A stretch of 64,000 bases of DNA, taken from positions 1,630,001 through 1,694,000 of the forward strand of contig JAJTWR010000269.1 in assembly GCA_021613335.1 (NCBI GenBank), in the 5' to 3' direction. Below the pieces are notes generated by a model that worked only from the letters and a program-made list of their open reading frames with translations, was not told where the DNA came from and searched no databases. Below, piece by piece: positions 32,186-42,732 of the stretch. Every line of letters begins with the position of its first letter. The first letter of the stretch is position 1. The DNA is from Whitmania pigra. Lineage: Eukaryota; Annelida; Clitellata; Hirudinida; Haemopidae. The translations under genes and the position numbers were made by a program.

Positions 32186-32383
32186 AAAACACCTTGATGA
32201 ATACAGTAAAAGTCTTGAAGAGTGGTCATCATATGGATATGACCAAACCGTACTCTCTGCATTTTTAACACATTCACACGATTTGAATAATTCTTCATTG
32301 CACATGAGTGAACAAATCATTAATCTTCTGGGCATAGACCAGACTTCCAAGCTTTTTACCAATCCGCATTTTCTGTTCTAAAT
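32186..32383 (+). other. Unidentified open frame retained in both duplicated copies
   Basis: Just after the exon 5 donor, a frame without an obvious start reads HLDEYSKSLEEWSSYGYDQ, then THSHDLNNSSLHMSEQIINL and ends FTNPHFLF-stop. The copy at 49316-49513 differs by an Asp/Asn change. It looks more coding-like than the surrounding intron, but I cannot assign a family. It may be a transposon fragment or an alternative 3' exon. Confidence 0.3.
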
Positions 32384-32534
32384 CTAAATACTTTCTCTTA
32401 CTCGACAAAGACGCTATTACTCTGCAATTAAGTAAAGACAAACTTTAAACTAAAAAATTTCTATGGAGTATATTACCGAAGCATTCAGTTGCTTTCTCTT
32501 ATGCAGTCATAATTTGGCAATTCACTTTTAACGT

Positions 32535-34366
32535 CCGTTGCATAGCTATATGGTTAGGACGGTTTTCTCAGTCTCCAAGGAGGGCATCTGGGAGGTTTAT
32601 CTTTGATGTCTCCCAGGAGGTCTACTGGAATGACAGACTCGACTTTCCTGTGCGGGGGCTCTTCGCCTCTTTGCCTCATTCTGCAATGGAGCCTCGCTTC
32701 AGCCTGGGACCTTAGTTCTAAAATAAAATATTTATCTTTAACTGACTCATTATTTGTAGCGAACGACCTGAGGGCGTGGTGTGCCATGGGCTTCTGTCGA
32801 CGAAGGTCGAGTGGAAGCTCACCGCACTCCACCAGCAGAGACGAGGCACTTGTGCCCTTCATGGCACCGCAGCAGATCTTCAGTACCTGGTACTGAAAAC
32901 TGTCGTAGATGTCTCTGATCTGCTTGCGCCCCAGGTCGATTACCTCGCAACCATAATCTAGGACGGAGCGGATGGTAGCTCTGTAGACTGTGAGGAGAGT
33001 GGATTTTCTCGGTCCCCACAAACTGCCCGAAATGGCTTTTATCGTGTTGAGTCTCTTGGACCACCGGGATTTGACGGACTCCGCGTGGGCCTATCAGTTT
33101 AGTCTTGCGTCCAGGACGATTCCCAAAAAAGTGGCCGTTTTAGACAGGGGTATTTCCTCCACTCCGATCTTCAGTCTGATGCTGGTATTCCGAAAAAAGA
33201 ACTGCTTGGGATTTAGATGCGGAGATCTTAAAACCGTTTGCAGATAGAAACTAATGTCGAGCTATTTCTGAATTTTCGCTGTCATTGTTTCTATGGACGT
33301 CCCGGTCGTCCAAAGAGCAATGTCATCGGCATACATGGACAGCTCGACCCCATTCATAGGTTCTGGTATCGAGTTCATCATGATGATGAATAGAAGCGGG
33401 CTCAAGATGCTACCCTGTGGGGTTCCATTTTCTAGGACAATCGGTTCGGAGAGAGACGATCCAACCCTCACTTGTATACTTCTATCCTGGAGGAAGTTGT
33501 GGACCCACATCAAGGGTCAACCTTTGACGCTCATCCTTGAAAGTTGCTCAATGATCCCCTCTCTCCAAACCATGTCAAACGCTTTTTCCATGTCGAGGAA
33601 GACTCCGAGAGTTTTCCGGTTCTTGGTCGAGGATGCGGCGATGTCCTGCGTCAGCCTGACTATGTGATCCACACAGCCACGGACTCTTCTGAAACCCGTT
33701 TGATAATGGTTCAACAAGTTTCTGCTCTCTAAGAACCATCTGAGTCTTGTGGCAATTACCCACTCCAGGAGTTTGCAAAGAGTGGATGTCAGAGAGATGG
33801 GCCGGTTGAGGGCTACGATCCCTTTGAGACTGGTGGTGGGGAGCCTTCTGATCATCTCGTAATGGATGCCGTCAGGTCCTGGAGACTTTAGTGCATCGAG
33901 GACTTCGGAAATGCTGATGGGATCAGCTGGGAGAGTCCTCCGGCACAAAGAGTTCCGGGGACAGCAAGCAAGCAGTCTTGGCTTGTGTGAAGAGCGGGGA
34001 GAGGTTCCCGTTGCTGCTGGCTTGAGCAAAGGATCGGGCGAGCGTGCCTGCTTTCTCTGAGTTTCCGAATGGACCACCAGAGTCAGAGGCGATCGGAGGG
34101 ATTCGTGGACCGGAGCGATTTCCATTCATCCCTTTGATGGATCTCCAGAGAGCAGTGACACCCGTTGAACCGTCAAAGCCGGCGCAGTGCATCCGCCAGC
34201 ATTCTCTTTTCGCATTCTTAATGGTCCCCTGAGCTTGAGCCTTTGCCCTCTTGTATTCCTCAAGACTCGACTCTGATCGATGTCGCCGGTAGACAGCTCT
34301 CTTTTTATTTCTGTCTTTGACTGCCTCCTTGCAGTCGCTGTTCCAGTCGCAATTTTAAAGTAATGT
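32535..34366 (-). mobile_element. I/Jockey-type LINE, reverse transcriptase, copy A
   Basis: Minus-strand non-LTR retrotransposon lacking its endonuclease part. From the 5' side it shows DWNSDCKEAVKDRNKK, then a linker. The reverse transcriptase follows: SPGPDGIHYEMIRRLP, ALNRPISLTSTLCKLLE, GVFLDMEKAFDMVWREG, GTPQGSILSPLLF and the catalytic MYADDIALWTT. A C-terminal thumb region has YRATIRSVLDYGCEVIDLG. Frame breaks occur between these blocks (for example near 33935, 33515 and 33260), so it is inactive. The 3' end at 32535-32562 is the 28-bp tail shared with the adjacent SINE. Confidence 0.8.
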
Positions 34367-34377
34367 TTTATTAATAT

Positions 34378-34482
34378 CCGTTGCATAGCTAGATGATTAG
34401 GACGGTGCTCCCGAAACGGGGTTTGAACCCGCGCACCCTCCGTAAGAGGCGCAGCCTTAACCGTTAGGCCACGCGGACGCGC
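34378..34482 (-). mobile_element. tRNA-derived SINE sharing the LINE 3' tail, copy A
   Basis: On the minus strand the head is tRNA-like: A-box region TGGCCTAACGG and B box GTTCAAACC. The tail at 34378-34405 (plus-strand coordinates) matches the LINE 3' end at 32535-32562 at 26 of 28 positions. No separate body is present, so it is a minimal SINE of about 105 bp. An intact cloverleaf is not obvious, so it is not called as a tRNA gene. Confidence 0.7.
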
Positions 34483-34675
34483 TCAGTCATAATTTCCTTA
34501 TAAGTCGTTAAATATATGACCAGTATTACTCAATTTTATACATAACATCACTTTATTGTATACATATGTCCTGTAAACAAGTAGCACTTGTAAAATATGC
34601 AAAATAGCATTTTTAGGGACCGCTTGAAAACAACGAGCTTATATGATATAAGTTATGTCCGACAAAAATTTTTGG

Positions 34676-34723
34676 TGCGCCCGCATGGCCTAATGGTTAA
34701 AGCTTCAACCATCTCTGCGGGAG
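34676..34723 (+). mobile_element. tRNA-like SINE head fragment, copy A
   Basis: GCGCCCGCATGGCCTAATGG, with an A-box-like TGGCCTAATGG, is followed by a short stem (ATCTCTGCGGGAG) and then unrelated sequence. No B box follows. The same fragment is at 51827-51873 in copy B. Confidence 0.45.
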
Positions 34724-35000
34724 AACCTTCCTAATCTAGCTGTGCTAATTAAACATCACTTTCTTGAAATCGTTGAGTCATTCAGTCAAAATGCACTGTA
34801 TGCAAATATCATCGATAAACAAATCCAAAAACTGTTACTAATTATTTAAGGAGAGGGGCAAATTGAGGCCTTTAGGCAAGCACTCTGTCCGTTCCATGGG
34901 TTTGTACCGATTTGTACCTAAAAGCCCGTCCGTTTTTGTTCCTTTGAACTGTCCGCTCTTCCGAAACTAAAAGGAGCTATTCAGATAGCAAAGCGCTTCC

Positions 35001-36870
35001 GTATCAATCAGTGATGGACAAAATAAATCGCGATTGCGATTTGAAATGATTTGAATCGGGATTTAGGCAAGGTTGCGATTTGATTTGAACATTGTTGGAT
35101 TCGATTTTTGCCTCAGTGATTTTGATTCGATTAGATTTGCCTTTTTTTGATTTGATTTGCCTTTTCAAATCAAATCATTGAAATAAAGATGGTTATATAT
35201 TTTTAATTTTGTAAAAATGGTTAAAAATTTAAGAATTCTATATCTTTGGCGTCCTCCCCGTTACATAAACATTGTTGTAGGTTACATGCTTTTGTTCTAC
35301 TTGTAGCTTTACCGCGTTTTAAATATGTCCGAGTTAGATAGCAATGCTTCCACTACGCATAGTTGAAAGTTCAGGTTTTGCCTCTTTTATGAGAATTGTG
35401 GATCCAAATTATGTTATCCCAAGTAGAAGGACTATAAATAGAAAATTAACTGGTGTATTGCAGACATTAAGAGACAATTTGAAGGATGAAATTGGACTAC
35501 TAATTAATAATAATTTGAGCGTCAGATGTGTACATGCTTCAACAGATTTGTGGAGCAGCCGTTCATTTGAACCAATTATTGGAGTAAAATTCCACTACTT
35601 TAACGAAGGCTTTCAGCTGAGAACAAAGACGGCTGCTTACAGACACTTCGGGTCCTAACACACAGGAAAAAATATTTGTGCAGCTTTTGAGGAAATACTG
35701 TCAGAGTATGGGTTGCAGAGCATTGACATTGGATATGTTGTTACTGACAATGCCAGAAACATGCTCAAAGCATTCACAATATTTTCCGAGGAAGCTGCCA
35801 GGTTTGCCTTTGATCAAAAGGAAAATAAAAGTCAAATTAAAGAACGTGATGAGGCTTCAGAGCCATTAAATGATGCTGATGAAATTTCAGAGTTTTTGTC
35901 AGATGAAAATTTTGATGACAATGAAGATATTCTTCAGGACAATCATGTTTTAGGAACAACCCATCGACTTCCATGTTTTGCACATACCTTGCAGCTAGCT
36001 ATTAAAGATGCACTAAAAACTGTTCCTTTAGCAGAGAAAATTTTAAACGAAAGCAGCGCTGCAGTTGTTTTCTTCCGCAGGTCACTATACTGGAATGAAG
36101 AGCTCCAGAAAAAATCAGATGGTTTGACTTTGTTAGCCGCTGTGCCTACCAGATGGAACTCTAATCTGATAATGCTAAGAAGATTATCTCAAGATGCAGT
36201 ATGGAAGGCGGTTAATGAAACTCTAGTTAAAGCCAGGGAAGTCAAATTCAGCTCAAGTGCACGTGTCCCTCGAATCACAGTTTCACGTTCTATGCTGCTT
36301 GAGCTTGTCTCTTTACTTGAGCCATTTGAAGAAGCAACACAGGTGCTGCAAGGTGATGGTGTCACAATTTCGCAAGTGATACCTGCATTAATTGGGATTG
36401 ATGAAGCAGTTTCAAATTGTCAAACCCAGTTAATTGCTCTGAAAAAAAACCTTCGTGCAGCTCTTCATAACCGATTCCAGGAATCTATGAGAAGACCAGA
36501 ATATGTGGTCTCAACCGTGTTGGATAGTCGTTTCAAACTAGTTCCTTTTGGTACCACCCCGCTGCTTGATTCGCATTTTACTGACAGTGGCTCACAGAAA
36601 AGTCCTACATTAATAATCCCATCAAAAAAAAATAATAAAACTGTAAAAATGTTGGCTGTTAATTTCATTGTGTTTTGCTCGAAAAAATTTGCGAAGATAG
36701 GGCAGCAGGAAATTTTCGGAAGATTTGATTTGATTTGGTATTTGGGCGTTTGGGATTTGATTCTATTTGGAATTTTTTGATTCTATTTGAGATTTGGTAG
36801 TTGAGATTTAAATCATTTGTAAAATGACCATTGAGATTTGATTTGATTTGTGCCCATCACTGGTATCAAT
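35001..36870 (+). mobile_element. ZBED-type hAT transposon specific to copy A (1854 bp)
   Basis: The element spans 35009-36862 between perfect 8-bp target duplications GTATCAAT (35001-35008 and 36863-36870). Terminal inverted repeats begin CAGTGATGGACAAAA and, from the right, CAGTGATGGGCACAAA. Subterminal regions are rich in GATTTGATTTG. It encodes remnants of a BED-finger hAT transposase: 35344-35658 (RCVHASTDLWSSRSFEPI) and 35713-36780 (VVTDNARNMLKAF, RLPCFAHTLQLAI, AAVPTRWNSNLIMLRR), separated by a stop and frameshift near 35655. The BED finger and the C-terminal dimerisation region are deleted. Copy B has a single GTATCAAT at 52155-52162, an empty site. Confidence 0.9.
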
Positions 36871-37528
36871 CAATTGTCCGCTCTTGATCGTGTTCTAGAA
36901 GACTTTTACTGCATAAAAATCTGTTCAATGAGTTCAATGTTTATAAATATTTGGGTAAAAACTAATTTTTTTACTTTGAATATAAAATGAATTTGATCAA
37001 AGTAGGATTTAAATCTTGCAGATTCCAAAATTTGGAAGTCAATTTTGGGTGTAAACCAGAAATATGATCGTGATTGGAAAGAAGTAGTCTCTTTGACTGC
37101 TATTCAGTGTGCTTTATGTTGTATCAAGAACCGATGCGATTCTTTCAGCTTTAATGCTCAAAAAAAATTGTGCCAACTTACTTTTGACGCATATAGATAT
37201 TATGCCCTGAATGCATCAGTTCCCGGTTGGCGCACGTATACATCGGTATATGCTTAAATCTGATAAACGAAATAACAATTACGAGCATATTCGTATCAAA
37301 CAAACCAAATTATCAAACATTTATATTTATTAACATATCAAATGCTTAAGACAATTGACATTACTTTGTGATTTTGAAATTCTTTTATATATTGTTAACA
37401 TTGCATATAAGAATATTCTGATGTTCTTATATCATATCTGGAGATTGCTGCATTGTTTTATAACAATGTAACAGTTACATTATATTAGAACGATTGCTTG
37501 TATTTTCATTATTGATGAATCAAAAATT

Positions 37529-37850
37529 AATGATTTACAAATTTAAGACGATCACATTTTCTTAAGTGTTTAGCATGTAATTTTTTTAGCTTTCTCATTA
37601 TCACTTTGATCTTTTTTGCACTTGCAAATTTTGCACTACTGATTTACAAATTTAAGACGATCACATTTTCTTAAATGTTTAGCATGTAATTTTTTAGCTT
37701 TCTCATTATCACTTTGATCTTTTTTGCACTTGCAAATTTTGCACTACTGATTTACAAATTTAAGACGATCACATTTTCTTAAATGTTTAGCATGTAATTT
37801 TTTAGCTTTCTCATTTTCACTTTGGTCTTTTTTGCACTTGTAACAACATT
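37529..37850. repeat. 108-111 bp tandem repeat downstream of lectin copy A (three units)
   Basis: Units start TGATTTACAAATTTAAGACG at 37529, 37640 and 37748 and end in TTTTTTGCACTTG. The corresponding array in copy B has about four and a half units. Confidence 0.9.
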
Positions 37851-37928
37851 AATTAAACCGGAGGTCTTCATTCATCTGATTGTTCCACCAAAAGTTATAA
37901 CAATGGGAAGGCGAAGTCGTGAAGATAC

Positions 37929-38149
37929 CCAAGAACCGGTGACCCGTCAAAATAGCCCAGCGACAAAATAGCCCCGTCAAAACATTCCCGTCAATGTATC
38001 TTTACAAAAAAAATATTTATATGAGTTGATACATTAACCTGTAACTTATTTCAAATTTGATTAAATGAAATGAGTTTTATGTTTTGATGGTGCTATATTG
38101 ACGGGGCTATTTTGTCGCCGGGCTATTATGACGGGGTGCCCCAAGAACC
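37929..38149. mobile_element. 203-bp MITE with long terminal inverted repeats, 9-bp target duplication
   Basis: The element at 37938-38140 is flanked by perfect CCAAGAACC duplications (37929-37937, 38141-38149). Its arms of about 45 bp (GGTGACCCGTCAAAATAGCC left; GGCACCCCGTCATAATAGCC from the right) contain internal CAAAATAGCCC repeats. The interior is AT-rich and non-coding. Copy B has one CCAAGAACC at 53351-53359 with no element. A 9-bp duplication plus long arms suggests a Mutator-like family; that assignment is inference. Confidence 0.85.
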
Positions 38150-38340
38150 AGACAAATGTCACCTATCGTCTGAAAAATAGTCTTGCACTCGATAATTTCT
38201 GATGAACGTGAAAGTCGCAAGCTTGTAATTGTGTAGCTTTTTTTATTTTGAAATTTGATGAAAAATATTTCTCAATAAAAACATAATTTTTGTCAATTAA
38301 TCAAGTCAAATTAATTAAGTTAAGAAAAATGGTTCCTTAA

Positions 38341-38375
38341 GACTCTGCCTTGCCCCTCGGGATTTGAACCGAGCA
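38341..38375 (-). mobile_element. tRNA-like SINE fragment (B-box half)
   Basis: On the minus strand it contains GCTCGGTTCAAATCCCGAG with B box GTTCAAATC. It directly abuts the truncated 5' end of the Gypsy pol at 38373. Confidence 0.45.
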
Positions 38376-40729
38376 ATTTTAAGGGAACACTTCCCCATAC
38401 CAACACTTGATGATATCATCCACAATTTTAATGGAAAGAGCATTTTCACAGTCATAGACATGGGTCAATGCTTTTATCAAGTTCTACTGGATGAGGCAAA
38501 CTCATTTCTGTGCACTTTTAACACACCATTTGGTAGGTACCGAATGCTGAGAATGCCCTTTGGAATATCCAGTGCTCCCAAAGTGTTCCAAAGGATCAAT
38601 ACAACCATTTTTTGTGACATTAAGGGTGTTCACATCATATTTGACGATATGATTGTGGCCCCTAAGAATGAAGGTGAACATGATAGGATACTAGGGGAGG
38701 TATTCCAAAGAGTCATGGACAACGGTGTTCGTTTCAATATCGACGAAATAGAGTACCGTGTCAGCTCCGTTCGATACATGGGTCACATCATCTCGCAGCA
38801 AGGAGTAAAAGCAGATCCAGAAAAGGTCAAAGCAATCACCGACATGCCCCCACCTGCATCATTGGCTGATCTCATACGATTAATGGGCATGCTCGCCTAC
38901 ATCATGAAATTTGTCCCGAAATTGGCAGAATATACAGAGCCATTGCGATCCTTGTTGAAGAAAAACTCCCTTTTTCAATGGTAATCAACCCATACAGCTG
39001 CTTTGGACAAGATTAAGGATGTTGTTGCCAACTTGCCTGTATTAAAATTTTTTAATCCAAAGCAAGACATTGTTCTTCAGGCAGATGCTTCAAGTTATGG
39101 TCCAGGTGCTTGCCTCCTTCTGAGAGATGGACCAGTTGCTTACAGTAATCGATCACTCACAGACTGCAAGAAAAATTATGCTCAGATTGAAAAAGAGCTT
39201 TATCCAGGACCCCTCGCACTGATGCGACAGGTGATTCAGAGCTGGAAGCAGAAATGACATTGGCAGTTCACAAAGTGGTCAACAGTTTGAGCATTTCCCC
39301 GTCGAAGCTGAATGATTTTCGCCAAGGCGCTTTAGCTGATGTGCAGCTTTCACAAGCGATCAGTTATATTCGAAATGGATGGCCTCACCTGAAAAAGGAT
39401 GTCGTGCAGGAGGCACAAGCATTTTGGGACTGCCATCAAGACCTGACTGGCTGAGGGCATTGTTTTGATGAACGACAGAGTGGTCCCACCATCAAAAGAG
39501 CGGCCCAATATCTTGCAGCAGCTACACGCAGCTCATCAGGGGATGGACAACATGAAGCATTTGGCACGCACGTGTGTTTACTGGCCTGGACTAGACCGTG
39601 ATATCGAAACTCACGTGATGTCATGTTTGCAGTGTCTCAGCAATCGAAACCTTCCAAAGAAGGAAACGCTAGTTCCACATCCCGTACCAGAGGGGCCATG
39701 GCAGAAAGTCGGAATTGATATTTTCACTTTAGACTCTTGGGATTATTTGTTTGTGGTCGACTACTTTAGTAAATATCTAGAAGTTGCTTGTTTATAAAGC
39801 AAGACAGCCACAGCCATTATCTCAAAATTAAAGAACATATTTTCAAGACATGGCATTCCAATGACTATCATTTCCGAAAAACTGCCCTTCAACTCAGAAA
39901 GTTTATTTATTTTTTTTTTATTTATAAAATGCAATTGAAGGGCCCAATTGGACCAATTAACACAATTGCGAAAACAAACAACAAAAAACAAAAAGCATTG
40001 ATCAGTTTGTACAGGGGCAGCAAATAGATTAAATGTAATTTAAATATTGACTAAAGTCTAAGTCACGTATTATAGAGTTGGAACGGGAGACCGTGGTTGA
40101 TCTAACGACATCTCCTGGCAATGCGTTCCATGGCTTTACAATTCTATTACAAAAGGAGTATTTAACACTGTCTATTAAATAATTACTTTGCTTAAGTTTG
40201 AGACAATGTCCTCTTGTTCCTGTGTAGTTTTGTGCAAGAAGGGAATGTATTAAAAAGGTGTTCGTAAAGCTATGTAATATTTTGAAGCCAAGCGTCAAAT
40301 CAGCCAGAAGTCGCCGCCTCTCCAAGGTTGGAAGCTTGAGCAACCTTAGTCTTTCCGTATACGTATAAGATGCCATGGATGGAATTGACTTAGTGAAAAC
40401 AAGTTGCAGACGTTTCGCAGTGGAGTGGGGTTTCCAGTGGTTATTCACCAGTCCAGAAAATCCACAGTCAAGTGGAATGGTGGAAAAGCACATTCAAACC
40501 ATCAAGAATGTCGTCCCTCAAGAAAGCTGAAGGAGAAAGGACACATCTCACTCTGTTAAGCCTGAGGAATACCCCCATTTCTGAGTTAAATGCTTCCCCA
40601 GCACAACTTCTTTTCAGCCGCAGATTGAGGGACACACATCCTGTGCTAAGCAATAAGTTACTGTTTCAGGTTGTTAAGGATGCCAAGGGACAACTGGACA
40701 ACTGGATCAGCCAGAAAGAAGAAAATTAA
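38373..40729 (+). mobile_element. Gypsy (Ty3-type) pol, second element, 5'-truncated and split by a LINE
   Basis: Reverse transcriptase at 38373-38984 (FTVIDMGQCFYQVLLDE, LRMPFGISSAPKVFQR, catalytic FDD in HIIFDDMIV). RNase H at 39003-39240 (LQADASSYGPGACLLLRDG, KNYAQIEKEL). Integrase zinc-binding and core at 39465-39795 (HQGMDNMKHLARTCVYWPGL, then PWQKVGIDIF). The core continues to about 39905, is interrupted by a LINE, and resumes at about 40420-40729 (SPENPQSSGMVEKHIQTIKN, SPAQLLFSRRL). Stops and frame breaks at about 38985, 39258, 39455 and 39797 show it is inactive. It resembles K02A2.6-like Gypsy pol. Neither LTR is visible. Confidence 0.8.
39906..40420 (-). mobile_element. LINE 3' fragment inserted into Gypsy integrase
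   Basis: On the minus strand the frame reads YTYTERLRLLKLPTLERRR, DLTLGFKILHSF and TGTRGHCLKLKQSNY, then IVKPWNALPGDVV, the C-terminal tail of a CR1/Jockey-like reverse transcriptase. It ends in an AT-rich 3'UTR and an ATAAATAAAA-type tail at 39906-39920. Flanking CAGAAAGTTT (left) and CAGACGTTT (right) look like a target-site duplication. Confidence 0.75.
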
Positions 40730-40737
40730 AACATTTT

Positions 40738-41046
40738 TCCACCTGGCTATTGAATTGTAAATGAAAACATTACCTCTAGGAAACGAGTTAAAAATTAATA
40801 AAATATTGAATTAAACATTATCAAATTTCATGGCCTTGGCTAAAAGGCCACAAATGTCTGAAATATTTCACGTATTCTTCGAAATCCACTTGATTATCGC
40901 CTCCTATGTCAATGTCTTTCATGAAAATCTGTCATTTCAATAGAACGCTATTTAGAATGTCACAAATTTACATCTTACTGTATGTGTACTGTAAGTTATT
41001 ATTATCAACTGCCCTCAAGTCTATAAATTCACAGAGTATATTTAAA
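40738..41046 (-). pseudogene. Orphan duplicate of the EF-hand gene's last exon
   Basis: The minus-strand exon 40928-40821 keeps its acceptor and stop and encodes IFMKDIDIGGDNQVDFEEYV followed by KYFRHLWPFSQGHEI. It differs from the exon of the EF-hand gene (55359-55252) at three residues. Flanking similarity covers about 40738-41046 versus 55166-55482. No first exon accompanies it; Gypsy sequence lies on both sides. Confidence 0.8.
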
Positions 41047-42732
41047 ACCAGTAGATCGTTAACTGATGTCGAACAACGATACTCACAGACAGAACGAGAA
41101 GCACTCGCAGTCGTGTGGTCTTTGGAACATTTTCATATATATATCCATGGCAAGCCAGTGACCACTCATACTCATCACAAGCCGTTAGTCAGTCTGTACA
41201 ACAATCCAAAATGCAAGCCGCCACTACACCTTCAACAATATGAGACAACCATCATCTACAGACCAGTTCATGGCAACACGGCCGACTATCTTTCACGACA
41301 TCCAACTTTGTCAATTGGCAGATCGAGCCGTGATGAACAAATCGCCGAAGAGTATGTCAACTATCTCTTGGGTCATGCATTACCGAAAGCTATGACTCGC
41401 ATTGAAATCGCCACCACGACCGTCAAAGACAAGACACTGCTCGCTGTCATCGATGCGATCCGTACAAACGATTGGTCACACATCGCTAACATAAACACTA
41501 ACGATTTTGACACGTTCGCTAGAATGCGTGGTGAACTGCAATAGCCGCATAGTTATTCCAGAGTCACTGAGAGAACGTGCAGTCAATCTCGCACATCAAA
41601 GACATCAAGGCATTGTCAAAACCAAAGCTTTGATTAGGGAAAAAAGTCTGGTTTCCTGAGATCGATCGTTTGGTGGAAAGAACGCGTCAAAGCATGCATT
41701 GCCTGCCAAATCGCCGTCGTGACCCCACATCGTGAACCACTACAAATGACCCAACTACCGTCATCACCCTGAAGTGAATTAAGTGTCGATTTTGGTCAGT
41801 TAACAGCCTGTGACTGCCTACTCGTGGTCATTGATGATTGGTCATTGAATCTATTCACGATTCCCTGTGATTGAAGTCGTCCAGACAACCGCAGCAGCCA
41901 GCGTGATATCAAAACTCGATCGCATCCTATCAGAATTTAGTTTGTGAGACATTCTGAAGTCGGATGAAATGGACCCCCCTTCAACGGTTTTGAATTTCGA
42001 AAAATAACCCCGCTATGGCAATGGCGAGGTCGAATGATTTGTGAAGACAGTAAAGAAGGTTATCAAGACAGAGCAACTCGAACGCAAGAATTGGTGCCAA
42101 GAACTGAACATCTTTCTTCAGTATCGTGCCACGCCTCACAGCACACCGTGTCGTCCTCCTGCGACAATGCTGTTTGGACGTTCCTCCAAAAGAACTCGGC
42201 CATCAACAGAACCATCTACAGTCACTAATACACAAGGCGATAAAAGTTTTCGTGAGCGAGATGCTCTCATGAAGTCGAAGATGAAGGACTACGCTGGCAA
42301 CAAGTCCTATGTCAAACCTTCATCAATCAGCGTGGGTGACACGGTCATTGTGAAACAACCAATCACACACAACAGATCACTCACACCGTACGTACATGCC
42401 AGTACCACACACAGTTACGTCAAAGAACCCCTCTATGATCACTGCTACACGCAACACTGACGGACAATCAGTCACCCGCAACTCGTCACTCTTCAAACGA
42501 ATAGATAAACGCTTGTCGGGTTATGCAGAATTCGAGGAACCATCTGAAGACGTGGTGGAAGGTGATATCACATCCAACGATGTCATGCCGCAAACTGCTC
42601 CGGAAGACGAGCACATCACGCAGCAAGATCAGAACGTTGTACGCTGCAACAAGCGTGAACATAAACTGCCCGCTTTGCAGATGTTGTTGTGAATTAATGT
42701 TTGACTATGTTCTTCAAAAAGGGGAGGGGTAG
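41047..42732 (+). mobile_element. Gypsy pol 3' half, polypurine tract end at the LTR (degenerate)
   Basis: RNase H at about 41060-41330 (RYSQTEREALAVVWSLEHF, HHKPLVSLYNNPK). An integrase zinc-binding remnant around 41545-41760 is broken by frameshifts and stops. The integrase C-terminal part at 42041-42460 reads FLQYRATPHSTPCRPPATML. The tail runs to the purine tract GGGGAGGGG at 42721-42729. The reverse transcriptase is missing, so the left end is a break next to the orphan EF-hand exon. Confidence 0.8.

Larger units (their letters stand above)
28321..37257 (+). pseudogene. Secreted F5/8C-like x2 plus PAN lectin gene, copy A (broken)
   Basis: Six exons can be traced: 28321-28357, 28540-28758, 31278-31494, 31584-31846, 31945-32177 and 37022-37257. 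They encode a signal peptide (MALLMLLILFA), a first fucolectin/F5-8C-like domain (ENVAYGKLCNQSSYTGNN with FFAVDGNITTCF; ICEIDAIG at its end), a second (NPSKAVDGIRDTDQNHGF), and a PAN/apple-like domain (CALCC, CDSFSFNAQKKLCQ). Such proteins would be secreted sugar-binding or recognition molecules. Copy A is broken: exon 3 lacks 2 bp relative to copy B and soon reaches stop codons, and exon 5 lacks 7 bp. Exon 4 starts with an 8-bp tandem duplication shared with copy B that also shifts frame. Introns 2 and 5 are filled with hAT, LINE and SINE insertions. Confidence 0.75.

Noticed and set aside
32603..34232. Plus-strand frames across the LINE, and the equivalents at 49733-51383
   Set aside because: Antisense of the reverse transcriptase, which has the catalytic YADD on the minus strand.
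34378..34482. Possible tRNA gene on the minus strand
   Set aside because: A and B boxes are present, but no convincing anticodon stem/loop could be set, and its 3' end is the LINE tail, so it is a SINE.
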